Shown one piece after another: positions 1 to 7,483 of a DNA stretch of 8,068 nt. Within the stretch, counting starts at the first letter, position 1; each line of letters begins with the position of its first letter. The notes below the pieces were generated by a model. That model did no database searches. It was given only the letters and a program-made list of their open reading frames with translations, and was not told the origin of the DNA. Origin of the DNA: Terriglobia bacterium (GTDB lineage Bacteria; Acidobacteriota; Terriglobia; UBA7540); assembly GCA_030042795.1 (NCBI GenBank), contig JASHYZ010000583.1, positions 1 to 8,068 on the forward strand, given 5' to 3'. A program made the translations under genes and the position numbers.

Positions 1-1466
1 CATGGGGCAACGGCCCGCGTCAGGAATTCATGCCGCCTAGTCGTTTAGGTATCGATCTGATATGGCGTGCATTTATTCAAATGTTTGAGGGAGAAGGCGG
101 CAGCCCCGCCAGTGCACCGAGCGTTCGCATCGTCAATCTTTCGCTCGGTGACGCTAAGCGCCGCTTCGCTGGCATCATGAGCCCCTGGGCGCGGCTGGTC
201 GATTATATAGCGTGGACTTATAAGACACTCATTCTGATCAGCGCGGGGAACATTCTTGATCCACTGCCACTGCCAGGCGTGGCGACGTGGCAAGAGTTTG
301 AGGATGCGTCCCCCGCAGACCGGCAGTCGATCGTCTTGCGCAGTGTTTTGCAACAGCGTGCCGTAAGGCGGCTTCTGTCACCGTCCGAGGCGATTAACGC
401 GCTCACCATCGGCGCCTGTCACGTAGACCAAATGGCCAATAACGGCCACGGCGTGATGGTAGCGGACCCGTACGAAAGTGAGTTTCTGCCGAACACAACT
501 TCCGCTCTTGGCCTTGGATTTCGGCGCGGGATCAAACCCGAGTTGCTCTTTCCTGGGGGTCGGGAGAAACTCCGTTCGAACACCACACATGCGCCGATAG
601 ATCTACGTCCAATTGGCAGCCCTAATCGCCTTTTCGGTATCAAGGCTGCGGGTCCCGGCACCAAGGGCACACTCAGTGAAGTTACGTGCCACCACGGCAC
701 AAGCGTCGCAACGGCGATGGCGACGCATAGCGCGATCCGTATCGTCGAAGCGCTGGAAGCGGCGGAAATCGATCCGGCCCATGTTTCGGTCGATGACAAG
801 TTTTGCAGCCTAGTGGTCAAGGCACTCCTCGTTCATGCCGCCCGATGGCATAGCTCAACCGTTGAGAGCCTAAAAGAGATAGTCAATCCCAACGGCTCCC
901 TGTACTGGGAACATGAGCGCGAGGAATTGACACGGTTCTTTGGTTATGGACGACCGGATATCGAGCGGGTACTCGATTGTGCGGAGCAACGCGCTACTCT
1001 GGTTGGCTGGGGTACTCTTCAGGACGGCGGCGCCAACCAATATCGGGTGCCGTTGCCGCCCGAAATAGAGAATCTCAGTGGATTTCGGGCCGTTTCTATT
1101 ACAGTAGCATGGCTCACACCGCTGAACCTCAATCACCGCATGTATCGAATGGCAAAGCTCAGCGCGTTCCCAGGAAATGACAGGGAATTCTCCTTGGGAG
1201 TGAGCCCTCTTGGAGTGCAGCCCTCCCATCACGCGGTTGAGCGCGGGACAGTCTTTCACAAGTCGTGGGAGGGTTCCGACGCGGTACCCTTCGTGGATAA
1301 CGGCGATCTCATCTTCAACGTTGAGTGCAAGGCGACAGCAGGCGATATTGATACGGACATCCCGTACGCGGTTGCGCTGACTATTGAGGTCGGGCAAGAC
1401 GTTAAGATTCCTGTCTATGAGCGGGTGCGCGAGCGCCTGCGCGCCGCCGTGCGGGTTGCCCCATGA
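1..1466 (+). CDS. Subtilisin-family (S8) serine protease, 5' end cut by window edge
   Basis: This is a serine endopeptidase of the subtilase family. The frame is open from the first complete codon (position 3), so the ATG at 30 is probably internal and the true start lies left of the window. Counting from that ATG, the core strand VRIVNLSLG is at residues 32-40, the oxyanion-hole Asn lies in SAGN (71-74), the post-core strand ALTIGA at 124-129, GIKPELLFPGG at 167-177, and the catalytic Ser in HGTSVAT (Ser225, codon 702-704). The catalytic Asp and His regions are not in the window. About 150 residues after the core form a beta-rich extension (around 345-470) with WLTPLN, RGTVFHKSWEG and PYAVALTIEV, of unknown role. 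The gene converges on the HNH gene and ends 9 bases from it. Subtilases with such extensions are often encoded beside an AAA ATPase in conflict loci; the partner would be off the left edge, which is inference. Family assignment is firm; substrate is unknown. Confidence 0.88.
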   Translation, partial: WGNGPRQEFMPPSRLGIDLIWRAFIQMFEGEGGSPASAPSVRIVNLSLGDAKRRFAGIMSPWARLVDYIAWTYKTLILISAGNILDPLPLPGVATWQEFEDASPADRQSIVLRSVLQQRAVRRLLSPSEAINALTIGACHVDQMANNGHGVMVADPYESEFLPNTTSALGLGFRRGIKPELLFPGGREKLRSNTTHAPIDLRPIGSPNRLFGIKAAGPGTKGTLSEVTCHHGTSVATAMATHSAIRIVEALEAAEIDPAHVSVDDKFCSLVVKALLVHAARWHSSTVESLKEIVNPNGSLYWEHEREELTRFFGYGRPDIERVLDCAEQRATLVGWGTLQDGGANQYRVPLPPEIENLSGFRAVSITVAWLTPLNLNHRMYRMAKLSAFPGNDREFSLGVSPLGVQPSHHAVERGTVFHKSWEGSDAVPFVDNGDLIFNVECKATAGDIDTDIPYAVALTIEVGQDVKIPVYERVRERLRAAVRVAP

Positions 1467-1475
1467 TAAACCGGA

Positions 1476-1907
1476 TTATCGCGTAGGGATGACGAAGTTA
1501 TCGTCTTCGCTCCAGACGATTCCGCGGGCCAGATACTCGGCGACCACGAAGCGGATCATGATGGTTGCTTCAGCGACAGCCAAGTATCTGTAGAGTCCTT
1601 CCTGAACTTCAATCCAGCCTGGGCGAAATGCTTTATGTCCGCCGACCACGATACGCTCCATCGCACGACTTCCTATCTCAGGCCACAGTGAAACGGACGG
1701 CATGGACTCGAAATGCTGTCGCGCTTCGGTCGTGAGGAGGTGAAGAGGTGTGATCATAATGTGTGATGGCTCGTCTCGATGCGTTTCACTCAGTTCATAA
1801 GCCGCATGGCCCCGCGCAAGCTTCAGCACAACATCTCTGATGCGATTGTCCTCGATGGCAAACGTCGTCCCTCCATCACTACCCGCCGTCCTAGCTTGAC
1901 TTAGCCG
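1476..1907 (-). CDS. C-terminal part of the frameshifted HNH-nuclease gene
   Basis: The 117-residue reading frame starting at GTG 1829 is best read as the displaced second half of the HNH gene, not as a separate gene. Its frame stays open upstream of that GTG to about position 1928, and the added stretch reads like continuous protein (RLSQARTAG, then TTFAIEDNRIRDV, then VLKLARGHAAYELSE). Joined to the upstream fragment it gives about 237 residues. This half contains an alpha-helical stretch (VLKLARGHAAYELSE), PLHLLTTEARQHFE, WPEIGSRAMER, and a strand-rich end with GWIEVQEGLYRYLAV and VVAEYLARGIVW. I recognise no catalytic motif here; it would be the substrate- or partner-binding part of the HNH protein. 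There is no convincing ribosome binding site before GTG 1829, which supports a fragment. It ends at TAA 1476-1478, nine bases from the convergent protease stop. If expressed independently, it would be a small protein of unknown function. Confidence 0.72.
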   Translation of the reverse strand, partial: RLSQARTAGSDGGTTFAIEDNRIRDVVLKLARGHAAYELSETHRDEPSHIMITPLHLLTTEARQHFESMPSVSLWPEIGSRAMERIVVGGHKAFRPGWIEVQEGLYRYLAVAEATIMIRFVVAEYLARGIVWSEDDNFVIPTR

Positions 1908-2190
1908 CTGCCAGCGCCGGGGACTCGTTCAGAATCCAACGGATTTTGGGGCGCAGGACAGATTCAACAGACCCGGTGCGCGCACACTCGACCAGGCACG
2001 CAAAATATTCTTCGTCCAGTGAGAATCCACCGTTGCACTTTGCGCAGGCGGGAACAACCGGGAGGTTGGCCGCGTAAGGCTCATCCAAGAGGATACGCGA
2101 TGGACAGTGGTCCCGTGTCTTTGTTTCAGCTCCACAGTGGATGCATGCCGCGATCAGGCGGCTGTCCGCATACGACTGGAGGTATTCCAT
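1891..2190 (-). CDS. HNH endonuclease-type protein, N-terminal part, ended early by frameshift
   Basis: This 99-residue reading frame carries a zinc-bound HNH-type nuclease signature: CIHC (C16, C19), a DHCPSR block with H28, then VPACAKCN (C49, C52, N53) and SLDEEYF. In this family the paired CxxC motifs hold a structural zinc, and the DH and CN residues belong to the beta-beta-alpha-metal DNA-cutting fold. The metal-binding reading is inferred from motifs only. Translation starts at ATG 2190, with a weak GGGAA five bases upstream. It lies 24 bases after the drmB stop and in the same frame, so it is probably the last gene of the operon and translated from the drmB message. The protein runs normally to about residue 94 (NESPALA) and then reaches TAG at 1891-1893 after five residues that do not look family-like. 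The continuation is in the neighbouring frame. As it stands the product is truncated but keeps the HNH motif; activity is unknown. Confidence 0.78.
   Translation of the reverse strand: MEYLQSYADSRLIAACIHCGAETKTRDHCPSRILLDEPYAANLPVVPACAKCNGGFSLDEEYFACLVECARTGSVESVLRPKIRWILNESPALAAAKSS
1896..1928 (-). other. Frameshift zone inside the HNH gene
   Basis: The upstream HNH frame and the downstream C-terminal frame are both open only between about 1893 and 1928, so the shift must be here. The smoothest join skips one base near 1908, going from gca (Ala, 1909-1911) to cgg (Arg, 1905-1907), and gives NESPALA followed by RLSQARTAG. This corresponds to one extra base, or two missing bases, relative to an intact gene. 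A run of four C on the coding strand (1919-1922) is another possible indel site but gives a less natural protein. It may be a true mutation, a sequencing or assembly error, or, less likely, programmed +1 frameshifting. Confidence 0.7.
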
Positions 2191-2214
2191 GAGGATTCCC
2201 GAGTTGAACTGCAG

Positions 2215-4071
2215 TCACTGGATATATCCGAAGAAACCGATTTCCGGCTGGCCGGGTTTGCCGACGAGAAGAGCACGATCAAGAAGGCGGTTGCCCTCCT
2301 CGCAGGACGTCTCTGGCACGAGACAGCAACTGTGGCAGGCCGAAAGATTGCAATTCTCGGCCCCCTGCCCTTGACTTTCGATGCAGACCGGGTCTGACGA
2401 ACACCATCCGGCCTTCTGAATTGCGCGAGCTACGATATTCTCAAATGTCCCCTGAGCAGCCTGCCGTACCAACCCGCCCATGGAACCTTCGGAGTCTCCA
2501 GAGGCGGTATAGATCAAAACCCCGCACATGGGTTCATTGAGATTGTCGCCGGCGCAGTACAACCGTTCCCGTAATGATGCACTCCCATATCCGCATTCAT
2601 ATGCAAGCTGATTGATCAGAACGTGCGCGAAGGTGTGCACGAGGACAAACTCCGGTTCGATTTGGCGGGGGTTCTGGCCTTGCGTGCCTCGTCTGAGGTT
2701 ATACGTCGCGTTCAAGCGCCCGATACGTTCCCGGACAGCAGGCGTCCGGTTCAGCCAGCCATCCAGACGGGCACGGTCAAACTCGACGAATACACCCTCG
2801 CCTCTGACAATCATGGCTGGAAGCCAGTCGATTCGCTGATCCAAGGCCAGGCGTTGGAGGCGAGGGCTTGCAAGATTACCGTCAGGAGGAAGGATACGTG
2901 TGAACCCAGCGAGCGCGCGGGTTTCCCTCAATTTGTGGATGAGGGCGAGATAGGAAAACGAGGAGGAAACGGGCGACTCATATTGCTGGGTATTTGCCGG
3001 TTCGACGAGCAAATCGCTTTGTGGGGCTCCGCGACCCGCCTTCAGAGCATCATACTCGCTCTGTCGAAAAGCCTCTTCTGTCTCTATGGCCAGGATGGAC
3101 GGTTCGGGTATTCCCTCCAACTTGCGTTGCGCTGCAGCTCGCAGTTCCTCTGCGTCGAGATTACGCATCGACGCGACCATTTCACAGCGGTCGGCCGAAA
3201 TCCTGCCGTCAACGAGTCCGGAAGAAAGTGGCCCCCACACGCGCGGGTCTTCAAGAGCCTTCACGACGCCGCTGGCTGCGGTCTCGGCCCAGAGCGGGAG
3301 ATAAATAGAACTGACTACGTGCGGGAAATAGACATTTGATGCACCTCTCTGGACTACCTGCAGAAATTCGCCGCATCCTGGGGGATTCTCCCATTCACCG
3401 AGCCAGGGCCGGAAGCCCTGACAATCGCAACCGAGGCGATGTAGCGCACCACCCCGCTGTTCGTTGAAATCGAAAATTCCGCCCAGACTCCGAGTCTGGC
3501 CGCACGTGCATGTGATTTTGATTCCGGTCAGCCCGGCTGATGATCGACCCGCCAGTAGCCGCAGGCGACAGGTATCCGTTCCGGCTTGGCCCCGGTGCAC
3601 CCACTCCATGAACGGAAAGTCCTGTATATGACCACGCGGGCAGGCGGTGACAAATCGGACCGGTATCAACCATGGTTTCCGCTTACGCTGAACACAGTTC
3701 CTCGTCGGCCAAGGAAAAGCCCTGCATCTCTGCCGGTTGTTGGCAAATAGCGGAAGTTCCTCCATTCCGCCGCAAAAGTGGCAGTAGTGCCAGCGGGGAA
3801 ATCGCACAAACGGGACGTCTTCGTTCGCGTACGTAACCCCTGTTCCCGGATCGCGATGCTCAGGGGGTAATCTGAGATGAGTCACTCCGAGTCTGGCCTC
3901 GAGCCGCTCCTCGCGGACGAGCCAGTCCGGCGGACATTTCTTCTTCGCATGGGCCGTCCACACGTCAAGACCGGCAGTCATGAGAGACTCGTCGCGCGGA
4001 AAGGAGATCATTGCCCCCACTCCGAAAGGAGAGATTAGCTGGCCCCTACGAATCGGTCTGTCAGCGGGCAT
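2215..4071 (-). CDS. drmB: DrmB-type DUF1998 protein of a DISARM-related system
   Basis: The 618-residue product is the partner of the DrmA helicase. In studied DISARM systems DrmA and DrmB form a complex that recognises DNA with single-stranded ends. The N-terminus has the family start signature RRGQLISPFGVGAM (8-21). Cysteine pairs suited to zinc follow: CHFC (97-100), CPRGHIQDFPFMEW (144-157), CTCG (188-191), CDC (215-217) and PGCGEF (231-236). Next comes NVYFPHVVSSIYLP (246-259). The C-terminal DUF1998 region shows EGVFVEF (425-431), VLVHTFAHVLINQLA (476-490), CSSDPVC (557-563) and ACHSCCLVPETSCE (578-591), then LLDRALLVG. No nuclease motif is seen. ATG 4071 follows the drmA stop by 7 bases and has a GGAGGAGGT upstream, so translation is probably coupled. 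Length and ends look complete. Family assignment is strong; whether this is canonical DISARM depends on the neighbours. Confidence 0.9.
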   Translation of the reverse strand: MPADRPIRRGQLISPFGVGAMISFPRDESLMTAGLDVWTAHAKKKCPPDWLVREERLEARLGVTHLRLPPEHRDPGTGVTYANEDVPFVRFPRWHYCHFCGGMEELPLFANNRQRCRAFPWPTRNCVQRKRKPWLIPVRFVTACPRGHIQDFPFMEWVHRGQAGTDTCRLRLLAGRSSAGLTGIKITCTCGQTRSLGGIFDFNEQRGGALHRLGCDCQGFRPWLGEWENPPGCGEFLQVVQRGASNVYFPHVVSSIYLPLWAETAASGVVKALEDPRVWGPLSSGLVDGRISADRCEMVASMRNLDAEELRAAAQRKLEGIPEPSILAIETEEAFRQSEYDALKAGRGAPQSDLLVEPANTQQYESPVSSSFSYLALIHKLRETRALAGFTRILPPDGNLASPRLQRLALDQRIDWLPAMIVRGEGVFVEFDRARLDGWLNRTPAVRERIGRLNATYNLRRGTQGQNPRQIEPEFVLVHTFAHVLINQLAYECGYGSASLRERLYCAGDNLNEPMCGVLIYTASGDSEGSMGGLVRQAAQGTFENIVARAIQKAGWCSSDPVCIESQGQGAENCNLSACHSCCLVPETSCEEGNRLLDRALLVGKPGQPEIGFFGYIQ

Positions 4072-4078
4072 GCAGGAA

Positions 4079-7000
4079 TCAGACCTCCTCCGGCGGCGGG
4101 AATCGCGGTATCACGCGTGCGTCACAGGTCGAGTCAACATTGCGCATTGAGCTGGGTGTCGGATAAGTGGGTTCACTCCAATCGGCCAGCTTCTGAGTTC
4201 CGCTCGGATACATCAGCGGTGTGTCAGGAGAAGGGGGTTTGAAATCACCATAGCGCGGGGGAGGATTACGCCTCCAGTCCGCGAAAATCTCTTCGAGCTG
4301 CCGACGGGTAGCGTCGCGCTCTCCGGGATCGATCTGTCCGACACGGTCCGTAATCATTTGGATCGCAAGCGGTGCCAGGCTCTCGATTGGCTTCCACGGC
4401 TGAGGCCAGGTTCGGGCACCCTCGCCTCCCAGATAGCGGACAAGGGTGACCGCCAGCGCATGCAATGCGCGATCGCGTACCGGAACGGCGAAAGGTGTCA
4501 CGCTTGTCGGTTCGACCCACCGATAAATACACTGGTGATAGGAGCGGAAATGCTCAAAATGGGATCGGTCCCGAGGCTTCGAGGGATTATAGACAGTGAC
4601 GACGAGGCCGGGCCGGGACCGACCCACGCGACTTGTCGCCTGAATGTACTCCGAGGTTGTTTTTGGCTGACCCACGACAGTCATCAGCCCGAGTCTTGGT
4701 ACGTCGAGGCCCACCTGAATCATATTCGTCGCCAGGCAGACATCGATCGGCAGGGGCTCCTTGGTCCCATTCCACTCTATGAATAGCTGCTGGAGTACTT
4801 CGGGGATCTCGGTGCTTTGAATGCGGCTGGTAAGCTCGCGGTCAGCATTGATGAAACGCCTCGGGTCGTTGCCGTCCCAGGGTCGAATCTCCAGCCGGTC
4901 CCACATGGCGTTGAGATAATCGGTGATGTCCGCCCGAATGAGGGTCGCGGCATGCCCCAGCTCGCGCAAACTGTTGAAGTAGGACATAAGCGTCCAGTAC
5001 GGGTCGAGCTTTCTCGGATCTTTCTCCGGCAGACTCTTCACCGCCTGAAGCAGGGCCGCCATGACGCGTATCTGTGCGGTAACGTGCGAGGAGAGAGCAG
5101 TTGCAAAGACACCAACATACAACCGGCCGGGAGCCGTATTGTCCTCGCGCGCAAAAAATGACTCGCCCGCCTTCAGCCCCTGTGGAGGGAAAAGAAAGAC
5201 TGACCTGCCATAGAGATTGTGGACCTGATCATCTGCACGGCATATGGTAGCCGTGGAAGCTACGATCTTCGCCGGTATGCGCTTTCCATCGACCTCGTGA
5301 GTGCACAGCTGGTCCAGAACGGTTTCGTAATGACCCACCATTGATCCGAGGGGACCGGATATGAGGTGCAGTTCGTCCTGGATTACGAGATCCGGAGGCA
5401 GGCAGCGGCCGCCAGTATCAAGTCCGAACAGGCCACGCGCGTCGGGATACCACGGCAGCAGGGCAAATTTGTCAACGGTTCCGATCAGGAGAGTCGGGCG
5501 TTCTGCGTAAATAGCTTCATCGACAACATAGAGCGGTAGGCCATCATTGAAGTCGCAGTCCGGGTCATCGCAGCAGAATTCCACACGTTTCGGGTTGGAG
5601 TACTGTCGGTATCCTTTGACTTTGTTGCCGCGACCAAATTCAATCGGTCCCATCTGCGCGCCGCACCACGGGCAGTTCAGCATGACAAACGGATTTTCCC
5701 GCTCGCCCTTCAGCAGATCCTGAAACTTTCTGACGGCATCATCGTGACGGATCGGCGTCACGTCACCGCCGACCCACAGACCAATGGAAATAGGTGTTTG
5801 GCCGAGATTGCTCTCTTGGTCTTTGCGCGTCCTCTCGCAGGCGCAAATCAGCGATGCCGCCCGCTGGTATTGCTGGGTTGTCAGTAGGCGCAAGGTGTAC
5901 CGCATCAGGGCCGTTGTGCCAGCGTTTTCGGGATTCTCCAGACGGCGCCAGAAAATGGCAAATGCGGTCAGGCCAAGATATGCCTCCGTCTTGCCGCCGC
6001 CTGTCGGAAACCAGATCAGGTCCACGATCTTGCGCTCATCGCTCTGCCGGTCGCTCATCGAGCCCAGATTCATTAATATGAACGCGAGCTGAAATGGCCT
6101 CCAGCGACCTTTTTCCGCCGGAATGTTCGACAGATCGGGCGCCGCATACGGTCGCTCAAGGACGAGGGAGTCCTTGTCCCTCACCCATTTCCGTTGTTTG
6201 ACCGGATTTGAGGCCAGTTCATAATGAAATTGCTGCTCCAGCATGGCGCGGTTCATCAGCGCGAATGCCTGGCGGACGAGATAGTCGGTTTCGAGAAGCC
6301 TGATTCCGGCGCGCATACGATTGAGTGCGCTGCGGCAACCCTCAAGATGGCGGCGGGCGGCTGCGTGGTGTTCCGTCGCAAGAAAAGAGACATCGCTTTC
6401 CCGCTCACCAATCCACCGCTGATACTCGTCGGCAAGACGGCGGCAGAGCATTGCCGATTTCTCGGTGCCCGCCGCAAGCTCCTGCATCGCCAGGTCGAGA
6501 TTGCCAATGTGGCGGGGGACAATCGGCTTTATCTCATACGTGGGCAACGATTCGGTGCGTATAGCCGTGGTTGCGGCTCCGGCCTGATCGTTCCATTCCG
6601 CCGCGCAGCCATGACCGACGGCAAAGGTTTTCAGATGGGAGAACAGGAGACGGAGCGACTGCTCTTCCGCGTCCAGCGCGGCGCCGATACGATCGGGATA
6701 CTCGAGGAAACATGCGTGCCCGGAGGGCTCGGACACTTCAAAGCCGCATTGAAAGTAACATTCCTCATCACGCGGCCTCTGCGCTGCAGCGGTCCGGTTA
6801 TTCAACAATGTAAAGGTGATGATTCTCTCGGAACCGGGCGTTTTCGCGCGGACGTGCGGCCGGCTGAAAACATGCAGCGCCAGCGGCGTATCCGCACCGT
6901 CAGCGGCGATCTTGAACTCCCGCACAACAGGCTTCGCGGGTGCGAAATCGGAACAGTCAATGTCCAAAACAGCTTCAACGGGTCGCCGGAACCAATGATG

Positions 7001-7471
7001 CTGCCACTTGCCGTCCTTATCAGGACGGCCGAGGCCAGGAACGGCGGCGCGTTCGTACCGGGCGCATTTGATGTTGACATGCAACTTCTCCGGAAGCCGC
7101 AGAAGCGCTGACATGCCCATTGCGCTCGGCAGGTATTCGTTAGCCCGATTGACTTCCTGGTCGGTTGGAATCTCGCCTTCCCCGCGTGCGTCCTCACGCG
7201 GATCACCGAGGCCTGTGTCTTCGTTCTCAAGCTCCTCACCGTCAGACACCGCACTATTCTCAGATTGCACTTCTTCCTCTGACGCGGTCTCCGCTATGGA
7301 CACCACAGCCTTACGTGGGAAAAGCACACCTGCACTGTAACGGAGCCGCGGAGGGTCTTGCGGCCTGAGAATCTCCTCGCGGTTCAACTGCTGTGCAGGA
7401 AATCCGGGATCGGGCCCGATCAGCTCACGCCGCAGAAAATCGACGATATCGCGGCGCACTTCCGCACTCAC
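4079..7471 (-). CDS. drmA: DrmA-type superfamily 2 helicase of a DISARM-related system
   Basis: The roughly 1130-residue product is an ATP-dependent SF2 helicase. Numbered from GTG 7471: motif I FPTGGGKTEAY (488-498), Ia RYTLRLLTTQQYQRA (524-538), a zinc-ribbon insert with CPWC (600-603) and CCDDPDC (633-639), motif II QDELHLISGPLGS (698-710; DELH rather than DEAD), motif III ASTAT (738-742), motif V ATNMIQVGLD (914-923) and motif VI QATSRVGRSRPG (944-955). DELHLISGPLGS, the zinc ribbon and the SMRNVD end are typical of DrmA. The N-terminal 465 residues precede the helicase and include an acidic stretch (61-107). An in-frame ATG at 7540 would add 23 residues, but I prefer GTG 7471 because GGAGGTGA (7483-7476) lies just before it and the extra residues overlap the helicase gene upstream and look unlike protein. 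It starts 4 bases after that gene's stop. In DISARM, DrmA with DrmB acts on incoming phage DNA. Both helicase lobes are intact. Confidence 0.92.
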   Translation of the reverse strand: MSAEVRRDIVDFLRRELIGPDPGFPAQQLNREEILRPQDPPRLRYSAGVLFPRKAVVSIAETASEEEVQSENSAVSDGEELENEDTGLGDPREDARGEGEIPTDQEVNRANEYLPSAMGMSALLRLPEKLHVNIKCARYERAAVPGLGRPDKDGKWQHHWFRRPVEAVLDIDCSDFAPAKPVVREFKIAADGADTPLALHVFSRPHVRAKTPGSERIITFTLLNNRTAAAQRPRDEECYFQCGFEVSEPSGHACFLEYPDRIGAALDAEEQSLRLLFSHLKTFAVGHGCAAEWNDQAGAATTAIRTESLPTYEIKPIVPRHIGNLDLAMQELAAGTEKSAMLCRRLADEYQRWIGERESDVSFLATEHHAAARRHLEGCRSALNRMRAGIRLLETDYLVRQAFALMNRAMLEQQFHYELASNPVKQRKWVRDKDSLVLERPYAAPDLSNIPAEKGRWRPFQLAFILMNLGSMSDRQSDERKIVDLIWFPTGGGKTEAYLGLTAFAIFWRRLENPENAGTTALMRYTLRLLTTQQYQRAASLICACERTRKDQESNLGQTPISIGLWVGGDVTPIRHDDAVRKFQDLLKGERENPFVMLNCPWCGAQMGPIEFGRGNKVKGYRQYSNPKRVEFCCDDPDCDFNDGLPLYVVDEAIYAERPTLLIGTVDKFALLPWYPDARGLFGLDTGGRCLPPDLVIQDELHLISGPLGSMVGHYETVLDQLCTHEVDGKRIPAKIVASTATICRADDQVHNLYGRSVFLFPPQGLKAGESFFAREDNTAPGRLYVGVFATALSSHVTAQIRVMAALLQAVKSLPEKDPRKLDPYWTLMSYFNSLRELGHAATLIRADITDYLNAMWDRLEIRPWDGNDPRRFINADRELTSRIQSTEIPEVLQQLFIEWNGTKEPLPIDVCLATNMIQVGLDVPRLGLMTVVGQPKTTSEYIQATSRVGRSRPGLVVTVYNPSKPRDRSHFEHFRSYHQCIYRWVEPTSVTPFAVPVRDRALHALAVTLVRYLGGEGARTWPQPWKPIESLAPLAIQMITDRVGQIDPGERDATRRQLEEIFADWRRNPPPRYGDFKPPSPDTPLMYPSGTQKLADWSEPTYPTPSSMRNVDSTCDARVIPRFPPPEEV
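4083..4091 (-). promoter_or_regulatory. Ribosome binding site for drmB
   Basis: The minus strand reads GGAGGAGGT, strongly complementary to the 16S rRNA 3' end. It ends 11 bases before ATG 4071 and sits inside the last codons of drmA (the residues PPEEV), so ribosomes finishing drmA could restart on drmB. Confidence 0.7.
7151..7291 (-). other. Acidic low-complexity segment in DrmA
   Basis: This codes for DrmA residues 61-107 (GTG numbering). Of 47 residues, 18 are Asp or Glu and only two are Arg, with no Lys, and several Gly, Ser and Asn. It is probably a flexible, negatively charged loop between the short N-terminal helix region and the following beta-rich domain. In the studied DISARM complex a DrmA loop was reported to block the DNA path until activation; equating it with this segment is only a guess. 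Confidence 0.6.
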
Positions 7472-7475
7472 CGGT

Positions 7476-7483
7476 TCACCTCC
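7476..7483 (-). promoter_or_regulatory. Ribosome binding site for drmA, overlapping the helicase stop codon
   Basis: The minus strand reads GGAGGTGA; the final TGA is also the stop codon of the upstream UvrD-type gene. It lies 4 bases before GTG 7471. This near-ideal site decides the start of drmA and suggests coupled translation of the two helicases. Confidence 0.75.

Noticed and set aside
1440..1510. Possible bidirectional terminator between the convergent genes
   Set aside because: The 9-base gap is too short, and the nearby short inverted repeat (cgaag/cttcg, 5-base arms) is weak, inside the HNH gene, and lacks a T-run.
2191..2214. Readthrough fusion of DrmB and HNH, since both are in the same frame
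   Set aside because: The HNH gene has its own ATG and there is no readthrough or selenocysteine-type structure visible; same frame occurs by chance in one of three cases.
2623..3339. Plus-strand open frame of 238 codons
   Set aside because: Antisense to the well-supported drmB frame; its translation has no conserved features.
3483..3499. Perfect inverted repeat (7-base arms, 3-base loop) and a 15-base direct repeat shared with 3884-3898
   Set aside because: Both copies lie inside drmB, encode different residues in different frames, and have no U-tract or flanking signs of a mobile element. Probably chance in GC-rich coding sequence.
6224..7111. Plus-strand open frame of 295 codons
   Set aside because: It lies wholly antisense to drmA, shows no recognisable family motif, and the minus-strand frame has clear helicase-family context. 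It is a shadow frame of GC-rich coding DNA.
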